Source of the DNA: Prevotella sp.
GTDB taxonomy: Bacteria > Bacteroidota > Bacteroidia > Bacteroidales > Bacteroidaceae
Assembly: GCA_022769285.1 (NCBI GenBank)
Contig: JALEKD010000021.1
Coordinates: 1-55,412 of the forward strand
Direction: 5' to 3'
DNA length: 55,412 nt
Shown piece by piece: positions 9,394 through 17,279 of the stretch; the first letter of the stretch is position 1; each line of letters opens with the position of its first letter. The notes beneath the pieces were generated by a model, which made no database searches, had not been told where the DNA came from, and saw only the letters and a program-made list of their open reading frames with translations. Both the position numbers and the translations under genes were made by a program.

Positions 9394-9401
9394 TACTTTT
9401 G
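9394..9401 (+). promoter_or_regulatory. candidate -7 box for the VanZ-like gene
   Basis: TACTTTTG on the plus strand. Predicted start near 9407, which rules out the in-frame ATG at 9371 as translation start and favours the ATG at 9410 or 9422. Confidence 0.55.
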
Positions 9402-9421
9402 TTAGAAAAATGACAGCAAAT

Positions 9422-9835
9422 ATGAAAAATTTATGGATTATGGTTAAACGCTACCCATTAACCACGGTATGTGTCATCGTTATCTGGGTGCTCTGTCTGA
9501 TGCCCATTCCGGAGACCCCGCTAAGCCATGTGAGGCTGATAGACAAGTGGACGCACCTGGTGATGTACGGGGGCCTGTGTGCGGTTATCTGGGCCGAACA
9601 GCTGAGGTGCTACCACAAGCTGGCATGGCCCCGGGCGATAGTAGGGGCCATCGTGGTGCCGGTTCTGATGGGCGGTCTGATAGAGATAGTACAAGCCTAC
9701 TGTACCGGAGGCCGTCGCAGCGGTGAATGGATGGACTGGGCGGCCGACTCGATAGGTGTGGCCATCGGCGCGGTCATCGGTATTCTTCTGGCAGCGTGTC
9801 TCGCCAGGTACAGAAGGGGCAACGCAGCAGGTTAG
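9422..9835 (+). CDS. VanZ-like membrane protein
   Basis: About 137 residues with four predicted membrane helices: LTTVCVIVIWVLCLMPI, the region around KWTHLVMYGGLCAVIW, AIVGAIVVPVLMGGLIEIVQ and IGVAIGAVIGILLAACLA. The arrangement DKWTHLVMYGGL ... E(I/V)VQ ... GEWMDWAADSIG is typical of the VanZ-like family, small inner-membrane proteins whose founding member gives low-level teicoplanin resistance; the biochemical role is unknown. Start chosen downstream of the predicted transcription start; ATG 9410 is an alternative. Its last 62 bases overlap the convergent CYTH gene. Confidence 0.8.
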   Translation: MKNLWIMVKRYPLTTVCVIVIWVLCLMPIPETPLSHVRLIDKWTHLVMYGGLCAVIWAEQLRCYHKLAWPRAIVGAIVVPVLMGGLIEIVQAYCTGGRRSGEWMDWAADSIGVAIGAVIGILLAACLARYRRGNAAG

Positions 9836-10280
9836 AGTTGTAGAAGCGGCGGTCGCCAGTAACTTCGAGCGCCACGAAGTCGGGTTTGTCAAAGGGCTCG
9901 TCAACAGCAGCCAGCTCCACTTCGGCCATAACTAAGCCGGCGTTGTCACCATAGAACTCGTCGACCTCAAAGACGTGGTGGCCATCGGGACTCTTCACCA
10001 GGTAACGGCTCTTGTCTATGACACCACCCTTGCACAGGCGCAGCAGATGGTGAGCCTCGTCGAGGGTAATCTCTTTCTCAAACTCGTAGCGGCTCAGCCC
10101 CCCGTCCTGAGAGCGGCTCTTGATGGTGAGGTACGCCCGGTCGTCGCGGACACGCACGCGCACCGTAGCACCATCAGCAGGAATGTAGCCCTGCTGGATG
10201 CGGCTACAAGAAAAGGCAGCGCGCTGGTACGCGTTGCCTTTCCGGACCAGGAACTTGCGTTCTATCTCCTGTCCACTCAT
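9774..10280 (-). CDS. CYTH domain protein
   Basis: 168 residues. Starts MSGQEIERKFLV, where EIERK is the ExExK motif that binds a metal-triphosphate in the CYTH tunnel fold (class IV adenylate cyclase / thiamine triphosphatase superfamily). Further conserved charged strands are RVRVRDDRAYLTIKS, EFEKEI and a late EVELA. Family members hydrolyse inorganic or organic triphosphates; which one here is unknown. The start ATG overlaps the stop of the upstream 47-residue gene as ATGA, so they are translationally coupled. The 3' end overlaps the VanZ-like gene on the other strand. Confidence 0.88.
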   Translation of the reverse strand: MSGQEIERKFLVRKGNAYQRAAFSCSRIQQGYIPADGATVRVRVRDDRAYLTIKSRSQDGGLSRYEFEKEITLDEAHHLLRLCKGGVIDKSRYLVKSPDGHHVFEVDEFYGDNAGLVMAEVELAAVDEPFDKPDFVALEVTGDRRFYNSNLLRCPFCTWRDTLPEEYR

Positions 10281-10420
10281 GCCATCACCGCCATATAGTA
10301 AGCCATAAATGCTATGGCCAGTATGACCATACATACCACAAGCCACTTGATGACATTCTTACCTTCTTTCTCCTGCCTGGCAGCAGCCTTGGCACGGCGG
10401 ATTTTACTTTTTTCGCTCAT
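10277..10420 (-). CDS. small single-pass membrane protein (47 aa)
   Basis: 47 residues: a basic N-terminus (SEKSKIRRAKAAARQEKEG) followed by one membrane helix (VIKWLVVCMVILAIAFMAYY). Supported as a gene by the four-base stop/start overlap with the CYTH gene, its position directly after prfB (stop at 10461) and the classic positive-inside layout. No known family is recognised. In-frame upstream starts would overlap prfB and are less likely. Confidence 0.65.
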   Translation of the reverse strand: MSEKSKIRRAKAAARQEKEGKNVIKWLVVCMVILAIAFMAYYMAVMA

Positions 10421-10460
10421 AGTTGTCTTATTTATTAGGTTAAAGTTATCTGCGGTATCG

Positions 10461-11582
10461 CTATTCCTCATCAGTAACGGGAAATTCCATTAAGTAAGCC
10501 TTGATGAAGCCGTCAATCTTACCGTCCATCACGCCGTCAACGTCGCCGGTCTGGTAGTTAGTGCGGTGATCCTTGACACGGCGGTCGTCAAAGACGTAAC
10601 TGCGTATCTGGCTACCCCACTCTATCTTCTTCTTGCCTGCTTCAATCTTGGCCTTGGCCTCCAGGCGCTTCTTCATGGCGCGATCGTAGAGCTGCGACTT
10701 GAGGAGGCGGAGCGCGTTCTCACGGTTCTTGGGCTGGTCGCGTGTCTCAGTGTTCTCAATGAGTATCTCTTCCTTCTCGCCGGTATCGGGGTCCTCGTAC
10801 TGATAACGCAGGCGCACACCCGACTCCACTTTATTAACGTTCTGACCACCGGCACCGCTGGAGCGGAACGTATCCCACGACAGGCGTGCAGGCTCTACCA
10901 CCACCTCGATGGTGTCGTCGACCAGGGGAGAGACGAACACGCTGGCAAAGCTGGTCATGCGCTTGCCCTGAGCATTGAATGGCGACACGCGGACCAACCG
11001 GTGTACTCCGTTCTCGCTCTTCAGGTAGCCGTAAGCATACTCGCCGCCCTCTATCTCCATCGTTACGCTCTTGATACCGGCCTCATCGCCCTCCTGGAGG
11101 TCAGCCACACGCACCTTGTAGCCGTGGGCCTCGGCCCAGCGCATGTACATACGCATGAGCATAGATGCCCAGTCCTGGCTCTCGGTACCTCCGGCACCTG
11201 AGTTAATCTTCATGACGCAGTCCATGGGGTCTTCCTTCTGACGGAGCATATTCTTGAGCTCCAAGTCCTCGATGGCCTTGATGGCCTTGGCATAGTCGGC
11301 GTCCACCTCGGCCTCGGTTACCATATCATCGTGGTAGAATTCGAAAGCCAGTTGTAGTTCGTCGGCATACTGCCGTGCCTCCTTATAGTCGCGGAGCCAT
11401 CGCTCTATGCCCTTTACTTTCTTCATCTGCTCCTGGGCACGCTTCGGGTCGTCCCAGAAGTCTGGCGCCTGTGTCCGGAGCTGTTCTTCCTCAAATTCTA
11501 CTTTCTTTTGGTCGATGTTAAGATAATGGGCCAGCGCGTCGGTGCGCTCCATAACATCTTTCAACTGGTCACTTGTTATCAT
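10461..11582 (-). CDS. prfB: peptide chain release factor 2
   Basis: 373 residues, full length. Recognises UGA and UAA stop codons and triggers peptide release. The SPF tripeptide (200-202), which reads the stop codon, and the GGQ loop (245-247 in RSSGAGGQNVNK), which catalyses hydrolysis, are both present. The N-terminus reads through QLKDVMERTDALAHYLNI without an in-frame TGA, so there is no programmed +1 frameshift as in E. coli; this is the form I recall for Bacteroides. One base separates its start from the stop of the acyl-CoA synthetase gene, so the two are probably one transcript. Confidence 0.97.
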   Translation of the reverse strand: MITSDQLKDVMERTDALAHYLNIDQKKVEFEEEQLRTQAPDFWDDPKRAQEQMKKVKGIERWLRDYKEARQYADELQLAFEFYHDDMVTEAEVDADYAKAIKAIEDLELKNMLRQKEDPMDCVMKINSGAGGTESQDWASMLMRMYMRWAEAHGYKVRVADLQEGDEAGIKSVTMEIEGGEYAYGYLKSENGVHRLVRVSPFNAQGKRMTSFASVFVSPLVDDTIEVVVEPARLSWDTFRSSGAGGQNVNKVESGVRLRYQYEDPDTGEKEEILIENTETRDQPKNRENALRLLKSQLYDRAMKKRLEAKAKIEAGKKKIEWGSQIRSYVFDDRRVKDHRTNYQTGDVDGVMDGKIDGFIKAYLMEFPVTDEE

Positions 11583-11583
11583 T

Positions 11584-13398
11584 TTAGTCTTCGTACATCT
11601 TGTCGATCGTCTCTTTATAATTCTTGTAGACGACCGTCCGTTTCAGTTTAAGGGTATTGGTAAGTTCGCCGCTGTCCATGGTAAACGGCTTGGGCAGCAG
11701 GGTAAATCTCTTGACCTTCTCGTAGTGGGCCAGAGCCTGCTGCAAGGTCTGTATCCGCTCTTCCATCATCTGGTGGATGCGGTCATTGGCACACAGCTCT
11801 TCGCGCGAGGCAAAGGGGATGTGGTTATCACGGGCGTATTCTTCGAGCAGCCTGAAGTCAGGAACAATGAGGGCCGACACAAACTTACGCTGGTCGGCGA
11901 TAATGGCCACCTGGTCGACAAACTTGTCTACCAGCAGTGTCGACTCGACCATCTGCGGGGCTATATACTTACCGTTGGAGGTTTTAAAGAGGTCTTTTAT
12001 ACGTTCTTTCAGGAACAATTCGCCATCCTTCAGATAGCCTGCGTCGCCGGTATGGAAGAAGCCGTCGGCATCGAAGGCCTCAGCGTTGGCGTTGTCGCGC
12101 TTGTAGTAACCGCGGGTGATAGTGGGGCCCTTAAGGAGCACCTCATCGTTGTTGCCTATCTTAATCTGTATGCTGTCAATGGGTCTTCCCACCGAGCCAA
12201 TGGTGTAGGGCTGTCCCTTGCGGTCGCACGATACGGTGGCCAGACTCTCCGTGAGCCCGTAGCCCACTATCATGCAGATGCCAATGGAGTGTACAAACTC
12301 CTCAACCTCGGGCGACACGGCAGCGCCGGCCGTCGGGAAGATATTGGGATGTTCCAACCCTATCTGCCGGCGTACCAAACTGAGTACCAGACGGTCGTAC
12401 AGGCGGTACTCGAGCGCCAACCCCACGGGGGGACGCTTGCCACGGGCGAGATACTCGACGTTATAGCGGCGGCCGACGGCAAGGGCACGCTCGAAGAGAC
12501 GGCGCTGGACGGCCCCGGCACGGTCCATACGGTCCTTGACGGCTATATAGACTTTCTCCCAGAAGCGGGGAACCGACGACATACATGTGGGGTGAGTCTC
12601 GCGCATAGCTTGCTGTATGCGCTGAGGGTAAGTATTCACGATAAGCTCTGCTCCCTCGCTGAGGCCGAGGTAAGCCCAACCACGCTCGAAGATATGGGTG
12701 AAGGGGAGGAAGTCGATAACCCGGTCGTTCTCGCCCACGCAGACACAGCTGTCATTGGCCTCGAGGGCGGCATGGTACTGGCCGTAGGTAAGCACCACGC
12801 CCTTGCTCTCGCCGGTAGTGCCACTGGTGTAGAGAATGTTGCAGATGTCGTCGTAAGAAGCCGCACGCCACAGCTGCTCCAGTTCGCTCTGGCGGGGAAG
12901 GCCCTCGCCCAACTGGATGAAGTCGTGGAAGTACAGGGCATTGTTATCGTGGGTGTCAATGTTGACACTGCTGTCGAAAACGATGATGCGCTCGAGCGTG
13001 GGACAGAGGTGGAAGACGCGGAGAGCCTTGTCGTACTGCTCCTGTTCGCCCACAAAGAGGAAACGCACCTGAGCGTCGTTCAGGACATAAAGTATCTGCT
13101 GCTCGCTGTTAGTGGCATAGAAGGGGATGCTCACGGCACGCACGCCATAGGCACCGAAGTCGGTGTAGAGATACTGCACGCAGTTCTGCGAGAATACGGC
13201 TATATTTTCCTGAGGCTTCACGCCCAGATTAAGGAGAGCATTACTCACCTGCTTAACTCTCAGGGAGAACTGGTTCCAAGAGATGGTCTTCCACTTGTTG
13301 TCACCAAAATTCTGGAAGGTGAGGGCCGCGCGCCCGCCGTACTTCTTGGCAAGATCATGGATTAGCACCGAAAGATGACTATTGGTTTGCATACGCAT
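11584..13398 (-). CDS. long-chain acyl-CoA synthetase (AMP-forming)
   Basis: 604 residues, ANL superfamily. Activates a fatty acid with ATP to acyl-AMP and then acyl-CoA. The P-loop-like motif ILYTSGTTGESKGV, the GYGLTES motif and the HTGDAG/ERIKDLFKTSNGKYIAP hinge region are intact and belong to the FadD15-type branch. Predicted to be cytosolic or membrane-associated and to recycle exogenous or membrane-derived fatty acids. First gene of a unit with prfB. Start is MRMQTNSHLS; a second ATG two codons later is also possible. Confidence 0.92.
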   Translation of the reverse strand: MRMQTNSHLSVLIHDLAKKYGGRAALTFQNFGDNKWKTISWNQFSLRVKQVSNALLNLGVKPQENIAVFSQNCVQYLYTDFGAYGVRAVSIPFYATNSEQQILYVLNDAQVRFLFVGEQEQYDKALRVFHLCPTLERIIVFDSSVNIDTHDNNALYFHDFIQLGEGLPRQSELEQLWRAASYDDICNILYTSGTTGESKGVVLTYGQYHAALEANDSCVCVGENDRVIDFLPFTHIFERGWAYLGLSEGAELIVNTYPQRIQQAMRETHPTCMSSVPRFWEKVYIAVKDRMDRAGAVQRRLFERALAVGRRYNVEYLARGKRPPVGLALEYRLYDRLVLSLVRRQIGLEHPNIFPTAGAAVSPEVEEFVHSIGICMIVGYGLTESLATVSCDRKGQPYTIGSVGRPIDSIQIKIGNNDEVLLKGPTITRGYYKRDNANAEAFDADGFFHTGDAGYLKDGELFLKERIKDLFKTSNGKYIAPQMVESTLLVDKFVDQVAIIADQRKFVSALIVPDFRLLEEYARDNHIPFASREELCANDRIHQMMEERIQTLQQALAHYEKVKRFTLLPKPFTMDSGELTNTLKLKRTVVYKNYKETIDKMYED

Positions 13399-13418
13399 GA
13401 CGATTATATATATTTATG

Positions 13419-13426
13419 CAAAGATA
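13419..13426 (-). promoter_or_regulatory. -7 box for the acyl-CoA synthetase/prfB unit
   Basis: TATCTTTG on the minus strand, perfect TAnnTTTG, about 20 bases upstream of the ATG, with a near-match TTTC 20 bases further upstream in the -33 position. Confidence 0.6.
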
Positions 13427-13468
13427 AAGATTTCTGATAAAAGAACGAAATAAATTGCTGTTTTTTCT

Positions 13469-13476
13469 TAATTTTG
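13469..13476 (+). promoter_or_regulatory. -7 box for the M20 deacylase gene
   Basis: TAATTTTG, perfect TAnnTTTG. The predicted start site is only a few bases before the ATG at 13485, implying a nearly leaderless mRNA. Confidence 0.55.
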
Positions 13477-13484
13477 CCACCGTT

Positions 13485-14546
13485 ATGGATACACATAAAT
13501 TAACCGCCGATGCCCTCGCTCTGCTGAGGGCTCTCATAGCCACACCGTCGGTAAGCCGCAGCGAGGAGGCGGCGGCCGACACGATGGCGCAGTACATGGA
13601 TAGTTACGGTCTGGAATACCGCCGAGAGGCCAACAACCTCTGGGTGGTGGCCCCGCACTACGACAGCGCCCGCCCCACCCTGCTGCTCAACGCCCACATA
13701 GACACCGTGAAACCTGTAGACAGCTGGACGCGCAACCCTTACAGCCCCACGCTCGAGGGCGACACGCTCTACGGCCTGGGCAGCAACGACTGCGGGGGCG
13801 GACTGGTATCGCTGCTACAGGTATTCCGCGCCATGGCCGACCGGCCAAGGGCCTACAACCTAATATACTTAGCCTCGGCCGAGGAGGAAGTGTCGGGGGT
13901 TAACGGCATCAGGCGCGCCCTGCCGCTACTGCCGCCCGTCAGCGTGGCCATCGTGGGCGAGCCTACGGGCATGCAGCCTGCCATAGCCGAGAAGGGGCTC
14001 ATGGTGCTCGACCTGGTGGCTCACGGCAAGAGCGGGCACGCGGCCCGCAACGAGGGGGTCAACGCCATCTACCGGGCCATGGACGACATGGAGTGGATAC
14101 GCCACTACCAGTTTGACAGAGTAAGTCCCTTTCTCGGCCCCACTACCATGCAGGTTACGGTAGTCAACGCCGGCACGCAGCACAACGTGGTTCCCGACGA
14201 ATGCCGTATGGTTGCCGACGTCCGCACTAACGAGTACTACACCAACCAGGAGGTCTACGAGTTGGTTTGCCGTCACGTACAGTCGGATGTGAGCGCCCGC
14301 TCCTTCCATCTCCGGTCGTCGCACATCCCGGAGAGCCACCCGCTGGTGCAGCGGTGCCTGCAAATGGGTCTGAAGCCATTCGGGTCGCCCACGCTGAGCG
14401 ACCAGGCACTCATGCCATGGCCTTCGTTCAAGCTGGGACCGGGCAACTCGGCGCGCTCGCACTCTGCCGACGAGTTCATAAGGGTGAGCGAGATAGAGCA
14501 GGCCATCGCCACTTACCTCAAACTGCTCGACGGCATCGAGCTGTAA
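13485..14546 (+). CDS. M20-family N-acyl-ornithine/citrulline deacylase (ArgE-like)
   Basis: 353 residues. Two-zinc amidohydrolase of the ArgE/DapE family: metal ligands and catalytic residues fit H71 and D73 (NAHIDTVK), D102 (GSNDCGGG) and E133-E134 (SAEEEVSG), with a GEPTGM motif after them. With N-succinylornithine transcarbamylase encoded 6 kb downstream, the natural substrate is plausibly N-succinylcitrulline (or N-acetylated forms), releasing citrulline for arginine synthesis. Family membership is clear; the exact acyl group is inference. Start ATG at 13485 fits the promoter just upstream; the in-frame ATG at 13455 lies before the -7 box and is rejected. Confidence 0.88.
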   Translation: MDTHKLTADALALLRALIATPSVSRSEEAAADTMAQYMDSYGLEYRREANNLWVVAPHYDSARPTLLLNAHIDTVKPVDSWTRNPYSPTLEGDTLYGLGSNDCGGGLVSLLQVFRAMADRPRAYNLIYLASAEEEVSGVNGIRRALPLLPPVSVAIVGEPTGMQPAIAEKGLMVLDLVAHGKSGHAARNEGVNAIYRAMDDMEWIRHYQFDRVSPFLGPTTMQVTVVNAGTQHNVVPDECRMVADVRTNEYYTNQEVYELVCRHVQSDVSARSFHLRSSHIPESHPLVQRCLQMGLKPFGSPTLSDQALMPWPSFKLGPGNSARSHSADEFIRVSEIEQAIATYLKLLDGIEL

Positions 14547-14668
14547 ACCGCGACCGCCACGGGAGCCATCTTGGGGTAAGAAACAAAAAAGGTAAAAATG
14601 TAAAAGGGTAAAAAGCGCAGGGGTGGAGAGACGCTTTGGGGTATCTGGAATTATCCCCAAATCCACAT

Positions 14669-14742
14669 AGACCAACCTTTACGTTTCCCGGAGCCATCAT
14701 TGGCGCGCTGGGAGCCGTCTTTAGAAAGCTAAAGGTCAGTCT
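14669..14742 (+). repeat. dispersed 74-nt intergenic repeat, copy B
   Basis: Begins AGACCAACCTTTACG and ends CTAAAGGTCAGTCT, with the internal pair GGAGCCATCATTGGC and GGGAGCCGTCTTTAG. Same length and orientation as copies A and E. Confidence 0.88.
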
Positions 14743-14979
14743 TTTCATTACCTGCGATGGCCACAGGCTTGTCAAGGGCAACACCCAGGCAGCACTCTTT
14801 ACCCTTTTACCTTTTTACCCTTTCACTTTTCATAACGAAGACCGGCTTTGCCATTCCCCAAGCCCACTTCGGCAGCCAGGAAAACTTCGTTTTGTAAGCA
14901 AATGGCCATCTGCCGTATCACACGAGTAATAAAAAGGCAGAAAATGGTCGCAAATCGCTACCATGTCGACTTTTTTCAG

Positions 14980-14987
14980 TATTTTTG
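14980..14987 (+). promoter_or_regulatory. -7 box for the XRE-cupin operon
   Basis: TATTTTTG fits TAnnTTTG, 24 bases before the ATG at 15012. No clear -33 element is seen. Confidence 0.5.
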
Positions 14988-15011
14988 CAGATGATAGGAA
15001 TATAAATAACT

Positions 15012-15569
15012 ATGGCAGAAGAAACATTAAAGCAGATAGGCCAGCGGCTCAGGGGCCTCCGCGAGGTGCTGGACATACCCGCTGAGGAGATAGCGGCACT
15101 TTGCGAAATCAGTACGGAGCACTATGCGCGCATAGAGCAGGGCGAGGCCGACCCAGGAGTGTACCGCCTGGCCAAGATAGCCAAGCGCTACGGCATAGCG
15201 CTCGACGTCTTGCTCTTCGGCGAGGAGCCCCGCATGAATAGCTACTTCGTTACCCGCCGGGGCAAGGGCCTCAGCGTAGACCGCCGCGAGGACTACCGCT
15301 ACCAGAGCCTGGCCAGCGGGTTCAGGGGCCGTCAGGTAGAGCCCTTTTTGGTGACCGTAGATCCCCAACCAGGCGACGGGCGCCACCACAAAAGCCGCCA
15401 CGAGGGCCAGGAGTTCGACTTCATCATGGAGGGCACGCTCCAGATAAGCCTGGGCGACAAGACACTCACCCTTGAGACTGGCGACAGCATCTACTTCGAC
15501 TCGTCAGAACTCCACTGCATGTATGCCGTGGGCGGGCAGCCGTGTACGTTTCTCTGTATAGTAATATAA
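15012..15569 (+). CDS. XRE-family regulator with C-terminal cupin
   Basis: 185 residues. The N-terminal helix-turn-helix (about residues 6-65; IGQRLRGLREVLDIPAEEIA ... ISTEHYARIEQGEADP) is of the XRE/Cro type. A cupin barrel (about 110-183) carries HHKSRHEGQEFDFIMEG and GDSIYFDSSELHCMYA, with the histidines and glutamate expected for metal or ligand binding. Such proteins sense a small molecule and control neighbouring genes. It lies 14 bases before an acyl-CoA synthetase gene, so it likely regulates the operon that runs on into proB-proA and the transcarbamylase. Confidence 0.9.
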   Translation: MAEETLKQIGQRLRGLREVLDIPAEEIAALCEISTEHYARIEQGEADPGVYRLAKIAKRYGIALDVLLFGEEPRMNSYFVTRRGKGLSVDRREDYRYQSLASGFRGRQVEPFLVTVDPQPGDGRHHKSRHEGQEFDFIMEGTLQISLGDKTLTLETGDSIYFDSSELHCMYAVGGQPCTFLCIVI

Positions 15570-15583
15570 ATAAGGTAGAGACC

Positions 15584-17242
15584 ATGATTGAAAGATTTCT
15601 GACGCAGACTCACTTTGTATCTGAAGCCGACTACAACGAGCACCTGCACTTTAAGATACCCGAGGACTTCAACTTCGCCTACGATGTGATGGATGCGTGG
15701 GCCGAGGAGGCTCCCGACAAGCTGGCGCTGCTGTGGACGAGCGAACGGGGCGAGGAGATACGCTTCACGTTTGCCGATATCAAGGAGCAGACCGACCGCA
15801 CGGCGGCTTACTTCCAACAGCTCGGCATTGGCCACGACGACAAGGTGATGCTAATACTCAAACGGCACTACCAGTGGTGGCTCTCCATGCTGGCGCTGCA
15901 TAAGCTGGGGGCCGTAGCCATACCCGCCACACACATGCTGACAGCCCACGACATCGTATATCGTAACCAGAGGGCCAGCATCAAGGCCATCGTATGTGCC
16001 GGCGACCCCTATATCGTAAGCCAGATACAGGCGGCTATGCCCGAGAGCCCCACGGTGAAGACTCTGATAAGCATTGGCCCCGAGGTGCCCACTGGTTTTC
16101 ACGACTGGGCGGCCGAGTGGCCCCAGGCGCCTGCCTTTGTAAGGCCCGGGCATGTCAACACCAACGACGACACCATGTTGATGTACTTCACGAGTGGCAC
16201 GAGCGGCGAGCCGAAGATGGTGGCGCACGACTTCCTTTACGCCCTGGGCCACCTGACCACTGGCGTGTTTTGGCATGCCCTCTCGGCCGACAGCCTGCAC
16301 CTCACGGTGGCCGACACGGGCTGGGGCAAGGCCGTATGGGGTAAGATGTACGGTCAGTGGTTTGCCGGGGCGGCCGTATTCGTGTACGACCACGAGAAGT
16401 TTGCCGCTGCCAAGATAATGGAGCAGATGGCCAAGTACCACGTAACCTCCTTCTGCGCGCCACCCACCATCTACCGGTTTATGATACGCGAAGATTTCAG
16501 CCAGTTTGACCTCAGTGCGCTGCAATACTGCACCACGGCAGGTGAGGCGCTGGAGCCGGCGGTCTACAACGAGTTCTTCAGACTCACCGGCATACGCCTT
16601 ATGGAGGGATTTGGCCAGACTGAGACCACCATGACGCTGGGCACATTCCCCTGGATGACACCCAAGCCCGGGTCGATGGGCAAACCCAACCACCAGTACG
16701 ACATCAGGCTGCTGCGCCCCGACGGCTCGCCCTGCGAGGACGGCGAGAAGGGCGAGATATGTATCCACGTGGGCGACCGCAAGCCCCTCGGCCTGTTCAA
16801 GTGCTACTACCGCGACGAGGTGCTGACCCGCCAGGCATGGCACGATGGCCTGTACCACACAGGCGACCTGGCCTGGCGCGACGAGGACGGCTACTACTGG
16901 TTTGTAGGCCGTGCCGACGATGTCATCAAGAGTTCGGGCTACCGCATAGGCCCGTTCGAGGTAGAGAGCGCACTGATGACCCACCCCGCCGTGGTGGAGT
17001 GTGCTGTCACCGGAGTACCCGATGAGATACGCGGCATGGTGGTCAAGGCCACCGTGGTACTGGCCCCGGAGTGGCGCGACCGCGCGGGCGAGGCGCTGAC
17101 CAAGGAACTGCAGGCCCATGTGAAGCACGAGACCGCCCCTTACAAGTACCCGCGTATTATAGAATATGTAGACGAGCTTCCTAAGACCATCAGCGGCAAG
17201 ATACGCCGTGTGGAGATACGCCAGAAGGACAGCCAGAAGTAA
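15584..17242 (+). CDS. AMP-dependent acyl-CoA synthetase (ACSM/acetyl-CoA-synthetase-like)
   Basis: 552 residues, ANL superfamily. Adenylation motifs MYFTSGTSGEPKMV and GFGQTETT and the late YHTGDLAWRDEDGYYWFVGRADDVIKSSGYRIGP-type hinge region are intact, as is the catalytic lysine motif PKTISGKIRR near the C-terminus. Resembles medium-chain or aryl acyl-CoA ligases. Start is the ATG at 15584, 13 bases after a possible ribosome site (AAGGTAGAG). Located between an XRE-cupin regulator and proB; the pair regulator plus synthetase is a recurring unit in Bacteroidales as I recall it. Substrate unknown. Confidence 0.88.
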   Translation: MIERFLTQTHFVSEADYNEHLHFKIPEDFNFAYDVMDAWAEEAPDKLALLWTSERGEEIRFTFADIKEQTDRTAAYFQQLGIGHDDKVMLILKRHYQWWLSMLALHKLGAVAIPATHMLTAHDIVYRNQRASIKAIVCAGDPYIVSQIQAAMPESPTVKTLISIGPEVPTGFHDWAAEWPQAPAFVRPGHVNTNDDTMLMYFTSGTSGEPKMVAHDFLYALGHLTTGVFWHALSADSLHLTVADTGWGKAVWGKMYGQWFAGAAVFVYDHEKFAAAKIMEQMAKYHVTSFCAPPTIYRFMIREDFSQFDLSALQYCTTAGEALEPAVYNEFFRLTGIRLMEGFGQTETTMTLGTFPWMTPKPGSMGKPNHQYDIRLLRPDGSPCEDGEKGEICIHVGDRKPLGLFKCYYRDEVLTRQAWHDGLYHTGDLAWRDEDGYYWFVGRADDVIKSSGYRIGPFEVESALMTHPAVVECAVTGVPDEIRGMVVKATVVLAPEWRDRAGEALTKELQAHVKHETAPYKYPRIIEYVDELPKTISGKIRRVEIRQKDSQK

Positions 17243-17279
17243 GCAGCGGCTCAGCCGCACACTCATAAAGACCTATATC

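Larger units (their letters stand above)
14547..15011. other. intergenic region with dispersed repeat copy B
   Basis: 465 bases with no credible gene. The repeat core (14669-14742) is flanked by two purine/pyrimidine tracts in inverted orientation: GGTAAAAATGTAAAAGGG near 14590-14607 and ACCCTTTTACCTTTTTACCC near 14801-14820. The rest leads to the promoter of the XRE-cupin gene at 14980. Confidence 0.6.

Noticed and set aside
11500..11582. Programmed frameshift in prfB
   Set aside because: Looked for an in-frame TGA with a CTT TGA C slippery site near codon 25; the frame is open from the ATG through the whole protein.
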